Shown here piece by piece: positions 1 to 9,991 of a stretch of DNA of 64,000 nt. The notes under the pieces are model-generated. The model was given only the letters and a program-made list of their open reading frames with translations. It was not told the origin of the DNA and did not search any database. The number at the start of each line of letters is the position of its first letter. Position 1 is the first letter of the stretch. This DNA is from Kalaharituber pfeilii (Eukaryota; Ascomycota; Pezizomycetes; Pezizales; Pezizaceae), in assembly GCA_015179045.1 (NCBI GenBank), contig WHUZ01000024.1:186001-250000 (forward strand), given 5' to 3'. The position numbers were made by a program, and so were the translations under genes.

Positions 1-1097
1 GGAGGGATTGTAACCGAGGGGTGTAATTGGGTGTCCTAGGGTGGAAGCGTTGTTAGTTTGTATTGTATATATTGTTCAATTCATGCATGATAGACCTGCG
101 CAGTTCATATCCCACAAACCAGAGAGAAAAAAATGAAAAGAAAGGAAAAAGTTAAAACAGCAATGTGTCCCAATCACGATGAATAGGAAATGTTTGCTTC
201 TAAGTATGAATTTCACCAGCAATGTTAACTCGTACGTCCTTCCCAACTAATCCATAACCGCTAATATGACACCTACCACGCACTTGCGTCGCCCTTCGAA
301 AACTCCCAAGCGCTGGAACATGCGTGTTTTTAATATCATTATTCGTGTGCCCCCCAGGGGCTATGACGAGATAACACGTCTTTTGTTTTTTATTTTATTT
401 TATTTTAATTTATTTTTAATTAGTATATAACCACGCTTAGAGGTAGCCTGGTAGGGCCTCTACATCGAAGTACTGAATCCCCGGTGACATGCACCTATGC
501 GCCAACATACACAAAAAATCCCCTTATATGACAACGACAAATTAATGCTACGGCCGAGACCAGTCGTCAACAGGCCAAGAGTTAATACGACAACTAAACG
601 GGGCCTCCATGCACTTCTGTTCCACCGCGCCCTCCTCCTCGTTCCCCATCCACGCCCATCCTGTCCTCAAGAGGGCTTCCCTTTTTCCTTGTTACCCACT
701 CCATTAGGCTCCTACAGCTCCAAGTTCCGCTGAGCGATCTCCGCAATAATAAAAAAAAAAAAGAGCTCTGCAGTAACCTTACTTTTGCTCGAGTTTGACC
801 ATCAGATTCTATGGACTCATGTTGGCATACACTTTCTATGTACTACGTGAGGAGGTTGGGCTATTAGACATATGTATACACTGTATTGCTAACCATTTGT
901 CAGTGCTGCAAGTCATTCAGAAAACATTTCCCTATGCATGTACTTCAATTACATATATAGCTTTAAAGAGTCTCTGTACATCTTTCTCATAAAACAACAG
1001 CACAATACCGCCAGTTACCTGAGTAAGCGGAACTGTACTTTTTTTTTCGTTTTTATATCACGTAACCCCGTTTGCAGCTGTTTGCCATGGCAGGGCA
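1..1097. repeat. Left arm of a ~1.1-kb inverted repeat
   Basis: This segment is the near-identical reverse complement of 4396-5453. It matches from the first base of the window (GGAGGGATTGTAACC versus GGTTACAAACCCTCC at 5440) to the type-B LINE tail near 1040-1095. The arms are about 95% identical by eye and are separated by about 3.3 kb. Because homology continues to base 1, the arm probably runs off the left edge. It corresponds to the 3' flank of the disordered-protein gene at 6711-8596, so another copy of that gene end may lie on the + strand just outside the window. No host coding sequence is supported inside the arm. Confidence 0.9.
1040..1095 (-). mobile_element. Type-B LINE 3' tail inside the left arm
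   Basis: Poly(T) is followed by TATCACGTAACCCCG and GCAGCTGTTTGCCATGGCAGGG, the minus-strand form of the type-B tail. It lies at the inner edge of the inverted repeat, and the same tail occurs inverted at 4396-4455. No reading frame remains. Confidence 0.75.
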
Positions 1098-1161
1098 ACC
1101 CGCGGCCCGACGGTATGCATTTAACGGGAGCACTAGTATAATGTAGCCCACAATCCTCATT

Positions 1162-1206
1162 AACAGCTGCAAGCGGGGTTATGTGATTTAAAAAAAAAAA
1201 AAAAAA
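1162..1206 (+). mobile_element. Type-B LINE 3' tail, short relic
   Basis: AACAGCTGCAAGCGGGGTTA is followed by TGTGATTT and a poly(A) run. Only the terminal ~45 bp of the element is present, consistent with a severely 5'-truncated insertion. The following bases (1207-1481) show only GA-rich low complexity. Confidence 0.65.
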
Positions 1207-1481
1207 AGGGCCTCGGGTTAATATTCTTATACAGAATCTATGAAAGATACTAACATACATGTGGAGGTAGGTACAAAAGTGGTAAGGAGAGCTTAGATAA
1301 CGGTCTAAGATATGAGAGAAGTGGATAAGAGCAGACGTGATGTGAGTGGTACATAGATGAAGGAGAAGGGGGGGTGAAGGGGGCGGTGAAGGGGGGTTGC
1401 AGGTGAAGAGAGATGCGAATGAAGGAGCAGATACAGCTAAAGAGACAGGGGGCGGATTTATATGTCTTACGGGTAGTAATA

Positions 1482-2321
1482 CTGTGTTTCACCACATCTC
1501 GACGCATACCATAATTCGACGCACTTTCCCATCAAAACTAGCCGCGTAGAAGAGCGTGTACCTCAACCACTAGAGCAGAATTTTGTAAGCGCTATTTAGA
1601 GACACTAAATAAATACTTGTTCTTCATGTTTAGCACCTCTGCCTGCTCAAAGCAAGCATTCTCAAGGAATTATGGCACCGCGAAATTTGTAACAATGTCT
1701 TGGCATTTATTTGTATGGGATTCTCATACAATATTTCAGCGGACTGAACATACTATTCTTTGTTAGCACTATCACACCAATGGCAATTGTCTTGTGATCA
1801 AAGGGCCCCCCCTAGTTGTAGATTGATTCACTTGATTTTATTCAGCCCATTTTAATATATTGCATAGTTGGCATGCTGATATATATTTTCAGGTGCTCTT
1901 CCGATACTATTCATATGCAATATTTCTATGGGAATGAAAATATTTTGAACAGCTCAACAATTACTTCAAGGATTATGTTGATGCCATTCATCTCCATAGT
2001 GATAGGTTATCCAAATGAAATGTTTAAATATTTTTATTGAATTAATTGCAGGTGCAGTGGGTAGATTTCCATATCTGCAATTTTACCGCAAAAATATATG
2101 CCAAGACTTATGTGAAAATGTGCAGAGATATAATTCATTCACAACTACCTATTTTTAAAAGTAGAGATGCAGGATCTGAAGAATGATGCTTGCTTTAAGC
2201 CTCCTGAAAGGCGCATGGAAAAGTAGGTTCTGTGCGTGGGGATATACAGGTTCTCATTCGCTCAGTTTTGGTGGGAAAGTGCGTCGAATTGTGGTGTGCG
2301 TCGAGATGTGGTGAAACACAG
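1482..2321. mobile_element. 840-bp non-autonomous TIR element (MITE-like), TA-flanked
   Basis: Positions 1482-1532 and 2271-2321 are inverted repeats of about 50 bp with about two mismatches. Each end begins CTGTGTTTCACCACATCTCG read inward. Both ends are directly flanked by TA (1480-1481 and 2322-2323), the target duplication typical of Tc1/mariner/pogo transposons. The interior is moderately AT-rich with no transposase-like frame, so the element is non-autonomous. Its TIR differs from those of the pogo elements at 21211-23855 and 35979-38141, so the mobilising transposase is not evident here. Confidence 0.75.
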
Positions 2322-2446
2322 TAGAACACCTGTGATCTTCCGTTGAGCTTGCTTTGTATTTCTTTTAACGTCCAGACTCTCAATTCTTCGTTTCTCTCGC
2401 TGTAAGACTTCCTGGAGATCTGAGATATCACCAGTGGGTTCGGCCT

Positions 2447-2450
<4 letters not shown>

Positions 2451-2485
<35 letters not shown>

Positions 2486-2627
2486 TATCATTACTCGCGT
2501 GCCGCCCTATGGGCTATGGCGAGTCGGCTTGTAGAGTATCAAGAAGGGTTTCTAAGGCATCAAGGGCTGCCTCAGGCCTAGTTTTTGTCTTACGGTAAGC
2601 ACCGAAAATGGGAACAGCATTTCTTTC
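2451..2627 (-). mobile_element. 3' end of a type-A LINE, minus strand
   Basis: Poly(T) at 2451-2482 is followed by ATATCATTACTCGCGTGCCG and CCCTATGGGCTATGGCGAG, the inverted type-A tail. The minus-strand frame at 2514-2641 (ERNAVPIFGAYRKTKT and following residues) has the character of a LINE reverse-transcriptase C-terminal part, but it is short and incomplete. The element at 2642-4043 has inserted into it. Confidence 0.6.
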
Positions 2628-2641
2628 GATTACACGCCTAT

Positions 2642-4043
2642 CATTCACGGACAACAACCACCTCAGGACGAGCGTTTGGAAACGACTCCACAACCACAAC
2701 GTCCTCCCCAGCGAAAATCACATAGATCGAAAGCTCTCAGCGAGCTGAGTCTTTTGATCCAATTTTCATTTCCAAATACCATAACCCACAAGTTTCCCCC
2801 CGGGGCGAAACTTTGAGGAAATTTTCAGCTCACCATCGTGTTGCCACCACACAAACCCCACGCCAAGACCCCATAGGAGACCGCGAAACACCGCCCTCCC
2901 ACCAATCAAATGCCGAAGGCAAAGAAAAACAAACCACCACCTCCACCCGCCGAGAGGACTGCCTCCCCTCCGCCGATGAGGATCGCATCCCCCCCTCCGC
3001 CACCGCCACACGCCGAAAGGACTGCCTCCCTCCCGCGCAATATATGGGGAAGACTGCAAGATGCGGGCATCGGATGGTACGAAGTAGTCGAAGCGATATG
3101 GAAGGATAAATCCGGAGACAATGAACCCCCGAAAAACGGCGCAAAATTAATTATACCGTTCTTAGACGACAGCGTGCCCACGGAACATATCCTGGCACTG
3201 CGACCGGACCAACTCCCTCCAGGCCTCCAGCCCATCGCACCGCCACAGACCCTGGGGCTCAGCCCCATCACCACGATCGAAATAACACCAGCACCTCCGC
3301 TACCTCAACTACTAAGGCTCAGCCCAATCACGGCAGTCGACACCACGCCACTGTCGCGACCCCCACCACCAACTATGAGGCTCAGCCATATCACGTGTCT
3401 AGACACGGAGCGGAGGAAACAATACAGACAGCCCCGGCACAAACACAGAAGAAGAGGAAGAGAAAAGACGGGAAAAAAGTTTCCTCTTCCCGGCGGCACT
3501 CCCAGCTGCCCCACCACATCGACCCCCGACCCACAGACGAACCCCGGGCCCCGCCCCGCCCCGACCCCAGACATCACCTCCGCGCCCCAGAACCAGATCT
3601 CCGACCAGCAACTACGGCATTGTCGTTCACGGCATTGCATTGAGAAAAGACCTAGACAAGGTTAGGAGATGGCTGGAGACAGCAAACAAGGAAATAGGCC
3701 AAACGAGAGGAATCAGGTGGTTAAGAAAAAAGGCAATGCTAGCGGAGGAAGGCAAAAAGACGAGCTCCGTGGTACTATACCTGGAGACACAGATAGACGT
3801 CGAGAAAGTTAAACTCGGGGAAGATGGTTGCGAGCGGAGGTCTACAAGCCGAGCAGAGGAAGGAAATAGGAAGGCTTGGTAGACCCCTCCTACACCCGCA
3901 TCACGGAGGACTAGCGGGCAATACCTGTACTTAAAGTTCATCTTCTTTTTTCTTTTAGATATAACACGTTCTCTACAATATATAAACCTCGCCATAGCCC
4001 ATTGGGCGGCATGCGAGTAATGAAATAAAAAAAAAAAAAAAAA
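2642..4043 (+). mobile_element. ORF1-only LINE derivative, 1.4 kb, 14-bp TSD
   Basis: The element is bounded by a perfect 14-bp direct repeat, GATTACACGCCTAT, at 2628-2641 and 4044-4057. It ends in a type-A tail (CCTCGCCATAGCCCATTGGG at 3984) plus poly(A). It contains the remains of a LINE ORF1: a Pro-rich N-terminal part, then an RNA-binding-like C-terminal part. ORF1 is followed almost immediately by the 3' tail, with no endonuclease, reverse transcriptase or RNase H. The structure matches 13033-13927 and 14184-14545, so it looks like a propagating non-autonomous family. Confidence 0.8.
2910..3882 (+). pseudogene. ORF1 (gag-like) of a LINE derivative, frameshifted
   Basis: The first frame (2910-3665) starts MPKAKKNKPPPPP and is rich in Pro, Thr and Ser, with a repeated LSPIT motif. 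The conserved C-terminal part (YGIVVHGIALRKDLDKV, then RRWLETANKEIGQTRGIRWL) is in another frame at about 3620-3882, so at least one frameshift separates the halves. The same C-terminal block recurs at 13540-13761 and on the minus strand at 14340-14545. Its spacing recalls the RNA-binding domain of Tad-type ORF1 proteins. The stop near 3881 lies about 100 bp before the 3' tail, so ORF2 is missing rather than out of frame. Confidence 0.7.
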
Positions 4044-4069
4044 GATTACACGCCTATGTACCGCTCGTT

Positions 4070-4133
4070 TTTTTTTATTTTTTATTTTTTTTTTTTATTT
4101 CATTACTCGCGTGCCGCCTTATAGGCTATGGCG
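4070..4133 (-). mobile_element. Type-A LINE 3' tail, short relic
   Basis: A T-rich run is followed by TTTCATTACTCGCGTGCCGC and CTATGGCGAGG, the minus-strand form of the type-A tail. Nothing of the coding region is recognisable. Confidence 0.65.
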
Positions 4134-4395
4134 AGGTATTGTTAGCCGGGATATTGCACACTTTCCGGATGTCACAACATAAAATTGCTATGGAGCCAGA
4201 GCAAGAGAGGTTTTATTATCCTCCGCTGGCTTCTTTGTAGCCTATACGTGATGACTTATTTGGTGTATAGAAACTCCTATGCTGGGTATACTTTAAGCTG
4301 CCAAATGTCAATGAGACTACCCTGAGATGTTACTAATGTCAATGTATACTCTGTTGCCTATTAAGCTATTGTCATGTTTAACAGTACATTTTCGC
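4134..4395. other. Noncoding spacer with a TIR-like motif
   Basis: No gene is seen. At 4143-4178 the sequence GCCGGGATATTGCACACTTT resembles the terminal repeat of the transposon at 35979-38141 (CTACTGGGATATTGCGCAC). It may be the end of a related MITE, but no partner end was found nearby. Confidence 0.4.
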
Positions 4396-5453
4396 GCCCT
4401 GCCAGGGCAAACAGCTGCAAGCGGGGTTACGTGATATAAAAACGAAAAAAAAAGTACAGTTCCGCTTACTCAGGTAACTGGCGGTATTGTGCTGTTGTTT
4501 TATGAGAAAGATGTACAGAGACTCTTTAAAGCTATATATGTAATTGAAGTACATGCATAGGGAAATGTTTTCTGAATGCCTTGCAACACTGACAAATGGT
4601 TAGCAATACAGTGTATACATATGTCTAATAGCCCAACCCCGTCACGTAGTACATAGAAAGTGTATGCCAACATGAGTCCATAGAATCTGATGGTCAAACT
4701 CGTGCAAAAGTAAGGTTATCGCATGGAGCTCTAGGAGCGTAATAGAGTGGGTAACAAGGGAAAAGGGAAGCCCTCTTGAGGACAGGGTGGGCGTGGATGG
4801 GGAAGGAGGAGGAGGGCGCGGTGGAACAGAAGTGCATGGAGGCCCTGTTTAGTTGTCGTATCAACTCTTGGCCTGTTGACGACTGGTCTCGGTCGTAGCA
4901 TTAATTTGTCGTTGTCATATAAGGGGATTTTTTGTGTATGTTGGCGCACAGGTGCATGTCACCGGGGATTCAGTACTTCGATGTAGAGGCCCTACCAGGC
5001 TACCTCTAAGCGTGGTTATATACTAATTAAAAATAAATTAAAATAAAATAAAATAAAAAACAAAAGACGTGTTATCTCGTCATAGCCCCTGGGGGGCACA
5101 CGAATAATGATATTAAAAACACGCATGTTCCAGCGCTTGGGAGTTTTCGAAGGGCGACGCAAGTGCGTGGTAGGTGTCATATTAGCGGTTATGGATTAGT
5201 TGGGAAGGACGTACGAGTTAACATTGCTGGTGAAATTCATACTTAGAAGCAAACATTTCCTATTCATCGTGATTGGGACACATTGCTGTTTTAACTTTTT
5301 CCTTTCTTTTCATTTTTTTCTCTCTGGTTTGTGGGATATGAACTGCGCAGGTCTATCATGCATGAATTGAACAATATATACAGTACAAAAAATAACAACG
5401 CTTCCACCCTAGGACACCCAATTACACCCCCTCGGTTACAAACCCTCCCTGGG
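4396..5453. repeat. Right arm of the ~1.1-kb inverted repeat
   Basis: Reverse complement of 1-1097. It contains a type-B tail (4396-4455), the shared middle part, a type-A-like tail relic at 5084-5125 (CTCGTCATAGCCCCTGGGGG), and the segment that follows the stop codon of the disordered-protein gene. The part from about 4735 onward is repeated once more in direct orientation starting near 5971. Confidence 0.9.
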
Positions 5454-7160
5454 CTCTCAATCTAGGCCCCCCCAGTAAACCACCTCTACAACTTTGGTCT
5501 CATGAACAACCTGCTCTCCTCTGGCGCCAGTTGGTAACTGGCGTCGAATTCCTCAGATGCGTCCTGAGGAAACCACGCCATTTGTGATGCAAGCTGTCTT
5601 GCGATCGTTGCATCATAATCCTAGTTCAAAAAGTAAGATTCATGCGGATAGGGCTTGGGTTAGCTTTTTCGACGTACCGAGAGGGGCTCCTGCACGGGTG
5701 CAGGGACGTCGTGCCCGATTCCTGCCCAAGCATAACCATCATCGGGAGCGGCCGGAAGCTGTTGTTGCAGGGCGTCCTCTGGCGGTGGTGCCCAGTTCGC
5801 TCCCATTTGCATGCCTACGGGCAGTGAGGGGTATGCCTGTGGGGCCGGTTGCTGGAACTGCTGTTGCAGTGGGGCTGGTGCTTGTAACCCCGAGGCCATG
5901 AGGAGGTCTGGGCCGTGCGAGGCTCTCATTTGCATCTCTGCCGCCATCCATCGGGCCTGCACTTGGAGCTGTAGGAGCGTGTAGAGCGGGTAACAAGGGA
6001 AAAGGGAAGCCCTCTTGAGGACAGGATGGGCGTGGATGCGGAAGGAGGAGGAGGGCGCGGTGGGACAGAAGTGCATGGAGGCCCCGTTTAGTTGTCGTAT
6101 TAACTCTTGGCCTGTTGACGACTGGTCTCGGTCGTAGCATTAATTTGTCGTTGTCATATAAGGGGGTGTTTTGTGTACATAATGTCCCCGGGGATTGAGT
6201 ACTTCGATGTAGAGGCCCTGCCAGGCGAGTACCTCTAAGCGGGGTTATATATTTTTAGAAAAAAATAAAATAAAAATAAAATAAAATAAAAAAAGAAAAG
6301 ACGTGTTATCTCGTCATAGCCCCTGGGGGGCACACGAATAATGATATTAAAAACACGCATGTTCCAGCGCTTGGGAGCTTTCGAAGGGCGACGCAGTGCG
6401 TGGTAGGTGTCATATTAGCGGTTATGGATTAGTTGGGATATGAGTTACGAGTTGACAATGCCGGTGAATTCAATACACCTCAAATATTTCCTATTCATCG
6501 TGATTGGGACATATTGCTGTTTTAACTTTGTTCTTTCTTTTTATTTTATTTCTAGTTTGTGGGATATGAACTGTGCAGGTCTATCAAGCATGAATTAAAC
6601 AATATATACAGTACAAAAATAACAACGCTTCCACCCTAGGACTCCCAATTGCATCCTCGGTTACAAACCCTCCCTGGGCTCTCAATCTAGGCCTCCTCAG
6701 TAAACCACCTCTACAACTTTGGTCTCAGGAACAACCTGCTCTCCTCTGGCGCCACTTCGTAGCTGGCGTCGAATTCCTCAGATGCGTCCTGAGGAAACCA
6801 CGCCATTTGTGATGCAAGCTGTCTTGCGATCGTTGCATCATAATCCTAGTTCAAAAAGTAAGATTTATGCGGAGGGCTTGGGTTAGATTTTTCGACGTAC
6901 CGAGAGGGGCTCCTGCACGGGTGCAGGGACGTCGGGCCCAATTCCTGCCCAAGCATAACCATCATCGGGAGCGGCCAGGAGCTGTTGTTGCAGGGCCGCC
7001 TCTGGCGGTGGTGCCCAGTCCGCTCCCATTTGCATGCCTACCGGCAGTGAGGGGTATGCCTGTGGGGCCGGTTGCTGGAACTGCTGTTCCGGGGGGGCTG
7101 GTCCTTGTGACCCCGAGGCCATGAGGAGGTCTGGGCCGTGCGAGGCTCTCATTTGTATCC
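4735..7160. repeat. Tandem direct duplication, ~1.2-kb unit
   Basis: Unit 1 (about 4735-5965) and unit 2 (about 5971-7160) align end to end. Both begin with TAGGAGCGT and AACAAGGGAAAAGGGAAGCC, pass through the type-A-like tail, and end within exon 2 of the disordered-protein gene. The junction at 5960-5975 therefore splices a gene fragment onto a second copy of the gene's own downstream flank. The units differ by small indels and about 5% substitutions, so the duplication is recent but not brand new. Confidence 0.85.
5486..5965 (-). pseudogene. 3' partial duplicate of the disordered-protein gene
   Basis: This fragment copies the end of exon 2 (5678-5965), the last intron (5621-5677, GTACGT donor, CTAG acceptor) and exon 3 (5486-5620) of the gene at 6711-8596. 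Conserved peptides include MQMRASHGPDLLMASG, PAPQAYPSLPVGMQMGA and DDGYAWAGIG. There is no promoter, start or N-terminal half: upstream, the homology breaks directly into the duplicated 3' flank. It cannot encode the full protein and is a by-product of the tandem duplication. Confidence 0.8.
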
Positions 7161-8596
7161 CTGCCGGCATCCATTGGACCGGCGGAGCAGGTTGTTCCGC
7201 AGCCAGCTGTCCCATGCCCGGGCCGTTCGCACCCTCCGGTTCCGGCCTTATAGACCAATCACGGCCCTTGCAAGGACCTCTGCCCTTGAAACTTTTCTTT
7301 TTAGGCGTCGGAGGCCCCGGAGGGACGATCTCGCCCAAGTTATGAGGAGTTGTGATGGTGGAGGAAGATACGGAGGTGTTGGTAACGAGACTAGGCGGGG
7401 TGGCAGGCCTTTTTGGTGGCGCACGCGTAGGTTTCTTTGTAACCTTGCTGCTCTCGTCGACTCTGGCCCGAGGACGTGGGGTCTTTGCCCCGGGCCCCTT
7501 CTTGGCGGTCCTTGTGGAGGGGCTCGGCGCAGCACTCGGTTCCGTGACAGGGGCGGGCTGGCCTGGAGACGGATGGCTTGGCAGACACGGGCTCGGCTCC
7601 CTCCGCGCCGCGGTGCTTGCGATTGGCGCGCTTGGGCCGGCCACGTGGGCACTGCTGGCTGTCTCTGCGCTGCCCAAGCCCGGCGGGATGGCGGGAAGCT
7701 GTAGTCGTGGGAGCACGCACTGCACACGCTGGCTGGCAGCGGCTTGCTTCGTAACTCTGTTACTTTCGTTAATCTGGGCGCTCAGAGAGGACTTCGCTGT
7801 CCCCTTCCTGGCACTCCTTTTTGATGACGCAGGCTGGTTTTGAAGCTCTGCAGCGGTGGGGCCCACCCCCGGCGCCGCGGTTGCGGCGTTTGGCGCGGGT
7901 GTTGTGGACGGAAGCGAGATTGGATTCGCGGCTGGGGCATTTGGGGCAGGCTCGCTTTGGTGAGGCAAGGTGCCTGTATTGGTAGTCCCTGCGCCGTTCA
8001 TGGTTGTCGGGAGAGTGGGAAGGCGTATCCATTGAGGAAGTTGCGCGGGGCCAGGCTGGGTAGGATGCAATAAACTGGTATACACGGTCTTCCGAGGATC
8101 GATTGTACCAGGAGCGCTTGGCGTAGATTGTGTGCCAGGAACTCCGGCTGCTGGGTTCACGGTACCGAAGGGAGCGCAGCTATTGGCAGCCGCAATGGCA
8201 GGGGCTATAACCACGGGTTCAGGGCGGTGAGCATTTGAAAGTACGCTTAGCCTGGCTGAGGCAGGGAGACATACCCTCTTGGGCGCTGACAGCTTCTCCC
8301 ACCTCGGCGTCATTGCCAATGCTTTTCCTCTCGTCATCCTCATAGAACAGCTCATCCAGGTCTTGCGAAGTCTCAGCTTCTGAATCCTGCGTGAGGTCAT
8401 CTTCTCCCTTGTGGGAGATGGAGGAAGCCGGATCAGCGTGGTCCTCGGCGCCGGTGGAGGATACAGCCTTCCCTCCAACATCAGCCTCCCACAAGTCGGG
8501 GAATTGGCTAAGGAGCATAGGGAGATCTTCGTTGAACAGGGTGTCAAGGTCCAGAAGGTCCATATTGGAGTTGAGTTCTTGATTCTCAAAAGACAT
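6711..8596 (-). CDS. Hypothetical low-complexity (disordered) protein, three exons
   Basis: Proposed exons are 8275-8596, 6901-8204 and 6711-6845, giving about 586 residues. Intron 1 (8205-8274) has donor GTATGT and acceptor TTATAG. Intron 2 (6846-6900) has donor GTACGT and acceptor ACTAG. Both keep the frame. The start MSFENQELNSNMDLLDL precedes an acidic N-terminal segment of about 105 residues. The middle is Ala/Pro/Ser/Thr-rich and predicted disordered, with two related basic motifs, one near RKGTAKSS..INESNRVTKQ and one near KKGPGAKTPRPRARVDESSK. The C-terminus is Gln/Pro-rich and ends FDASYEVAPEESRLFLRPKL. No known domain is recognised. An acidic head, basic patches and a Q/P-rich tail would fit a nuclear or transcription-associated protein, but that is inference. 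Part of its 3' end is duplicated downstream. Confidence 0.7.
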
Positions 8597-8776
8597 TTTT
8601 GACAAGCAGAGTAAGTGGAATATGGCAAGAGATGAAGGGTCGTTGTTAGTATAGGGTGTTGTCAAAGTTCACAGATTTGTGATAGTAAGAATAGTAGTAG
8701 ATAGATAGATAGTCTTTCGCAGAATGATGATCGATAAAAGATGGGGGGGAAAGGAACTGGGACACACAAACAGTCC

Positions 8777-8784
8777 CTTATATA
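8777..8784 (-). promoter_or_regulatory. TATA-like box upstream of the disordered-protein gene
   Basis: The minus strand reads TATATAAG, about 180 bp upstream of the proposed ATG at 8596. Spacing and orientation suit a core promoter. There is no transcript evidence. Confidence 0.4.
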
Positions 8785-9907
8785 CGACAAAAACAAACAC
8801 TGCAGAAACTGCTTTGCCCTTTTCCGTACCTGTCAAAAGTCAAAAGGTGGTGACTGAGTATCAAGGTTCTGATCAACAATTGAAAGGAGCCTCGAAGCGA
8901 AGCACCCGTTCTGATTTCTTCCCCCAAGGGACGGCTGCTAAGATTTTGGATTATGACACCAAAGGAACATTCTGCGCTAGGCTCGTTGACAAGTTGGCAC
9001 AAGGGCTCGCTAGGCTTCGGTATAGGCATCGTCTACACGGCTTTTGTTATGTGACTGCTGTCTCTTCTGCCTACGGCTGTCAGCCTAAACGTTGAGGACA
9101 GGGAGGAGGGTATAACTCTCAGGACGGCTCGGGCGAAGGGAGCAGGCCTAGGGTAGGGAGCCGACGCGACCCACCTTTCTGGTTCGTCTGCAAGGGACCC
9201 GAAGGACATTTAGATTATGACAGGAAGAAACATTCCGCGCTAAACTGGTCAACAATCCAGCAAACAACTCGCTAGGTTTGAGGTATAGGAATCATCTACG
9301 GGGCATTATTAGCTGTCTTTCCAAAAGCCTTAAACCGAAGCTTGAGAACAAGACGGTGGCAAGTGGGTATTGGGATCACATTGTTCCACTTCTCACAAGC
9401 ATTCAGCGTAAAAATCTCTACTTTGCATGTCCTATTTTCTCTTCCCCCCTGCTCCCTGGTTGCGGTATCCCCCCCCCCGCAGTTTCCCCTCGCTAAACCC
9501 CCCACCTCGCTTATTTCCCCGCTTCCCCATGGGGCAGGCACGCCCGTAGTCTTTCCCGCTACCACTTCCGGGAATTTAAGCGAGCTGTCGCAACGCCACC
9601 CCCACAAAAACAAGCTTTGTTGCAAGATACAGTCTATTGTAGCGCGAAAGTTTAAAAACGTTAAGCTTACTGCGATAACTGGTTCCTGCTCCGGGAAGGT
9701 AAGCGGTTCTAGTGTTGACAATTAGGGTGGCGGTTTACGTGCGAGGGTTAATCATAAGCGGAGACGATTTACGCAGAGCAGGGGCTGGTCTACGTTGCGG
9801 TTCACAAGAGAGAGACTGGCCTCACGTTAATTGTGGGGAATACGTATGTAAAGTGGAAGCAAAGCGGAAGGGAAGTAGGGCTTGAGCATTGAACGTTACT
9901 CTGTTTT
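8785..9907. other. Noncoding upstream region
   Basis: No gene is recognised. 9440-9560 is C-rich low complexity. Similar phrases recur at 8936-9050 and 9190-9300 (GGATTATGACACCAAAGGAA versus AGATTATGACAGGAAG, and GCTAGG..GGTATAGG), suggesting an old diverged tandem duplication of about 280 bp in the upstream region. Confidence 0.4.
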
Positions 9908-9920
9908 ACGTTATCGTTGC

Positions 9921-9978
9921 GCCCTGCCTTGGTGAACAGTTGCATGCGGGGTCACGTGAAAAAAAAAAAAAAAAAAAA
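9921..9978 (+). mobile_element. Type-B LINE tail-only insertion with TSD
   Basis: GCCCTGCCTTGGTGAACAGT plus GCATGCGGGGTCACGTGA and poly(A). It is flanked by a near-perfect 13-bp duplication (ACGTTATCGTTGC at 9908-9920, ACGTGATCGTTGC at 9979-9991). Only the 3' terminus of the element was copied. Confidence 0.7.
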
Positions 9979-9991
9979 ACGTGATCGTTGC

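Noticed and set aside
497..992. Overlapping short open frames in the left arm, mirrored at 4500-4949
   Set aside because: They exist only because the segment is repeated. There are no splice or start features, and the frames differ by stops between copies.
2910..3665. Long Pro-rich open frame as a host gene
   Set aside because: It lies inside an element with exact target duplications, recurs in other copies and is frameshifted against its conserved C-terminal block, so it is LINE ORF1.
7034..7843. Several + strand frames opposite the disordered-protein gene
   Set aside because: GC-rich shadow frames of exon 2. The minus strand has the spliced, motif-bearing reading.
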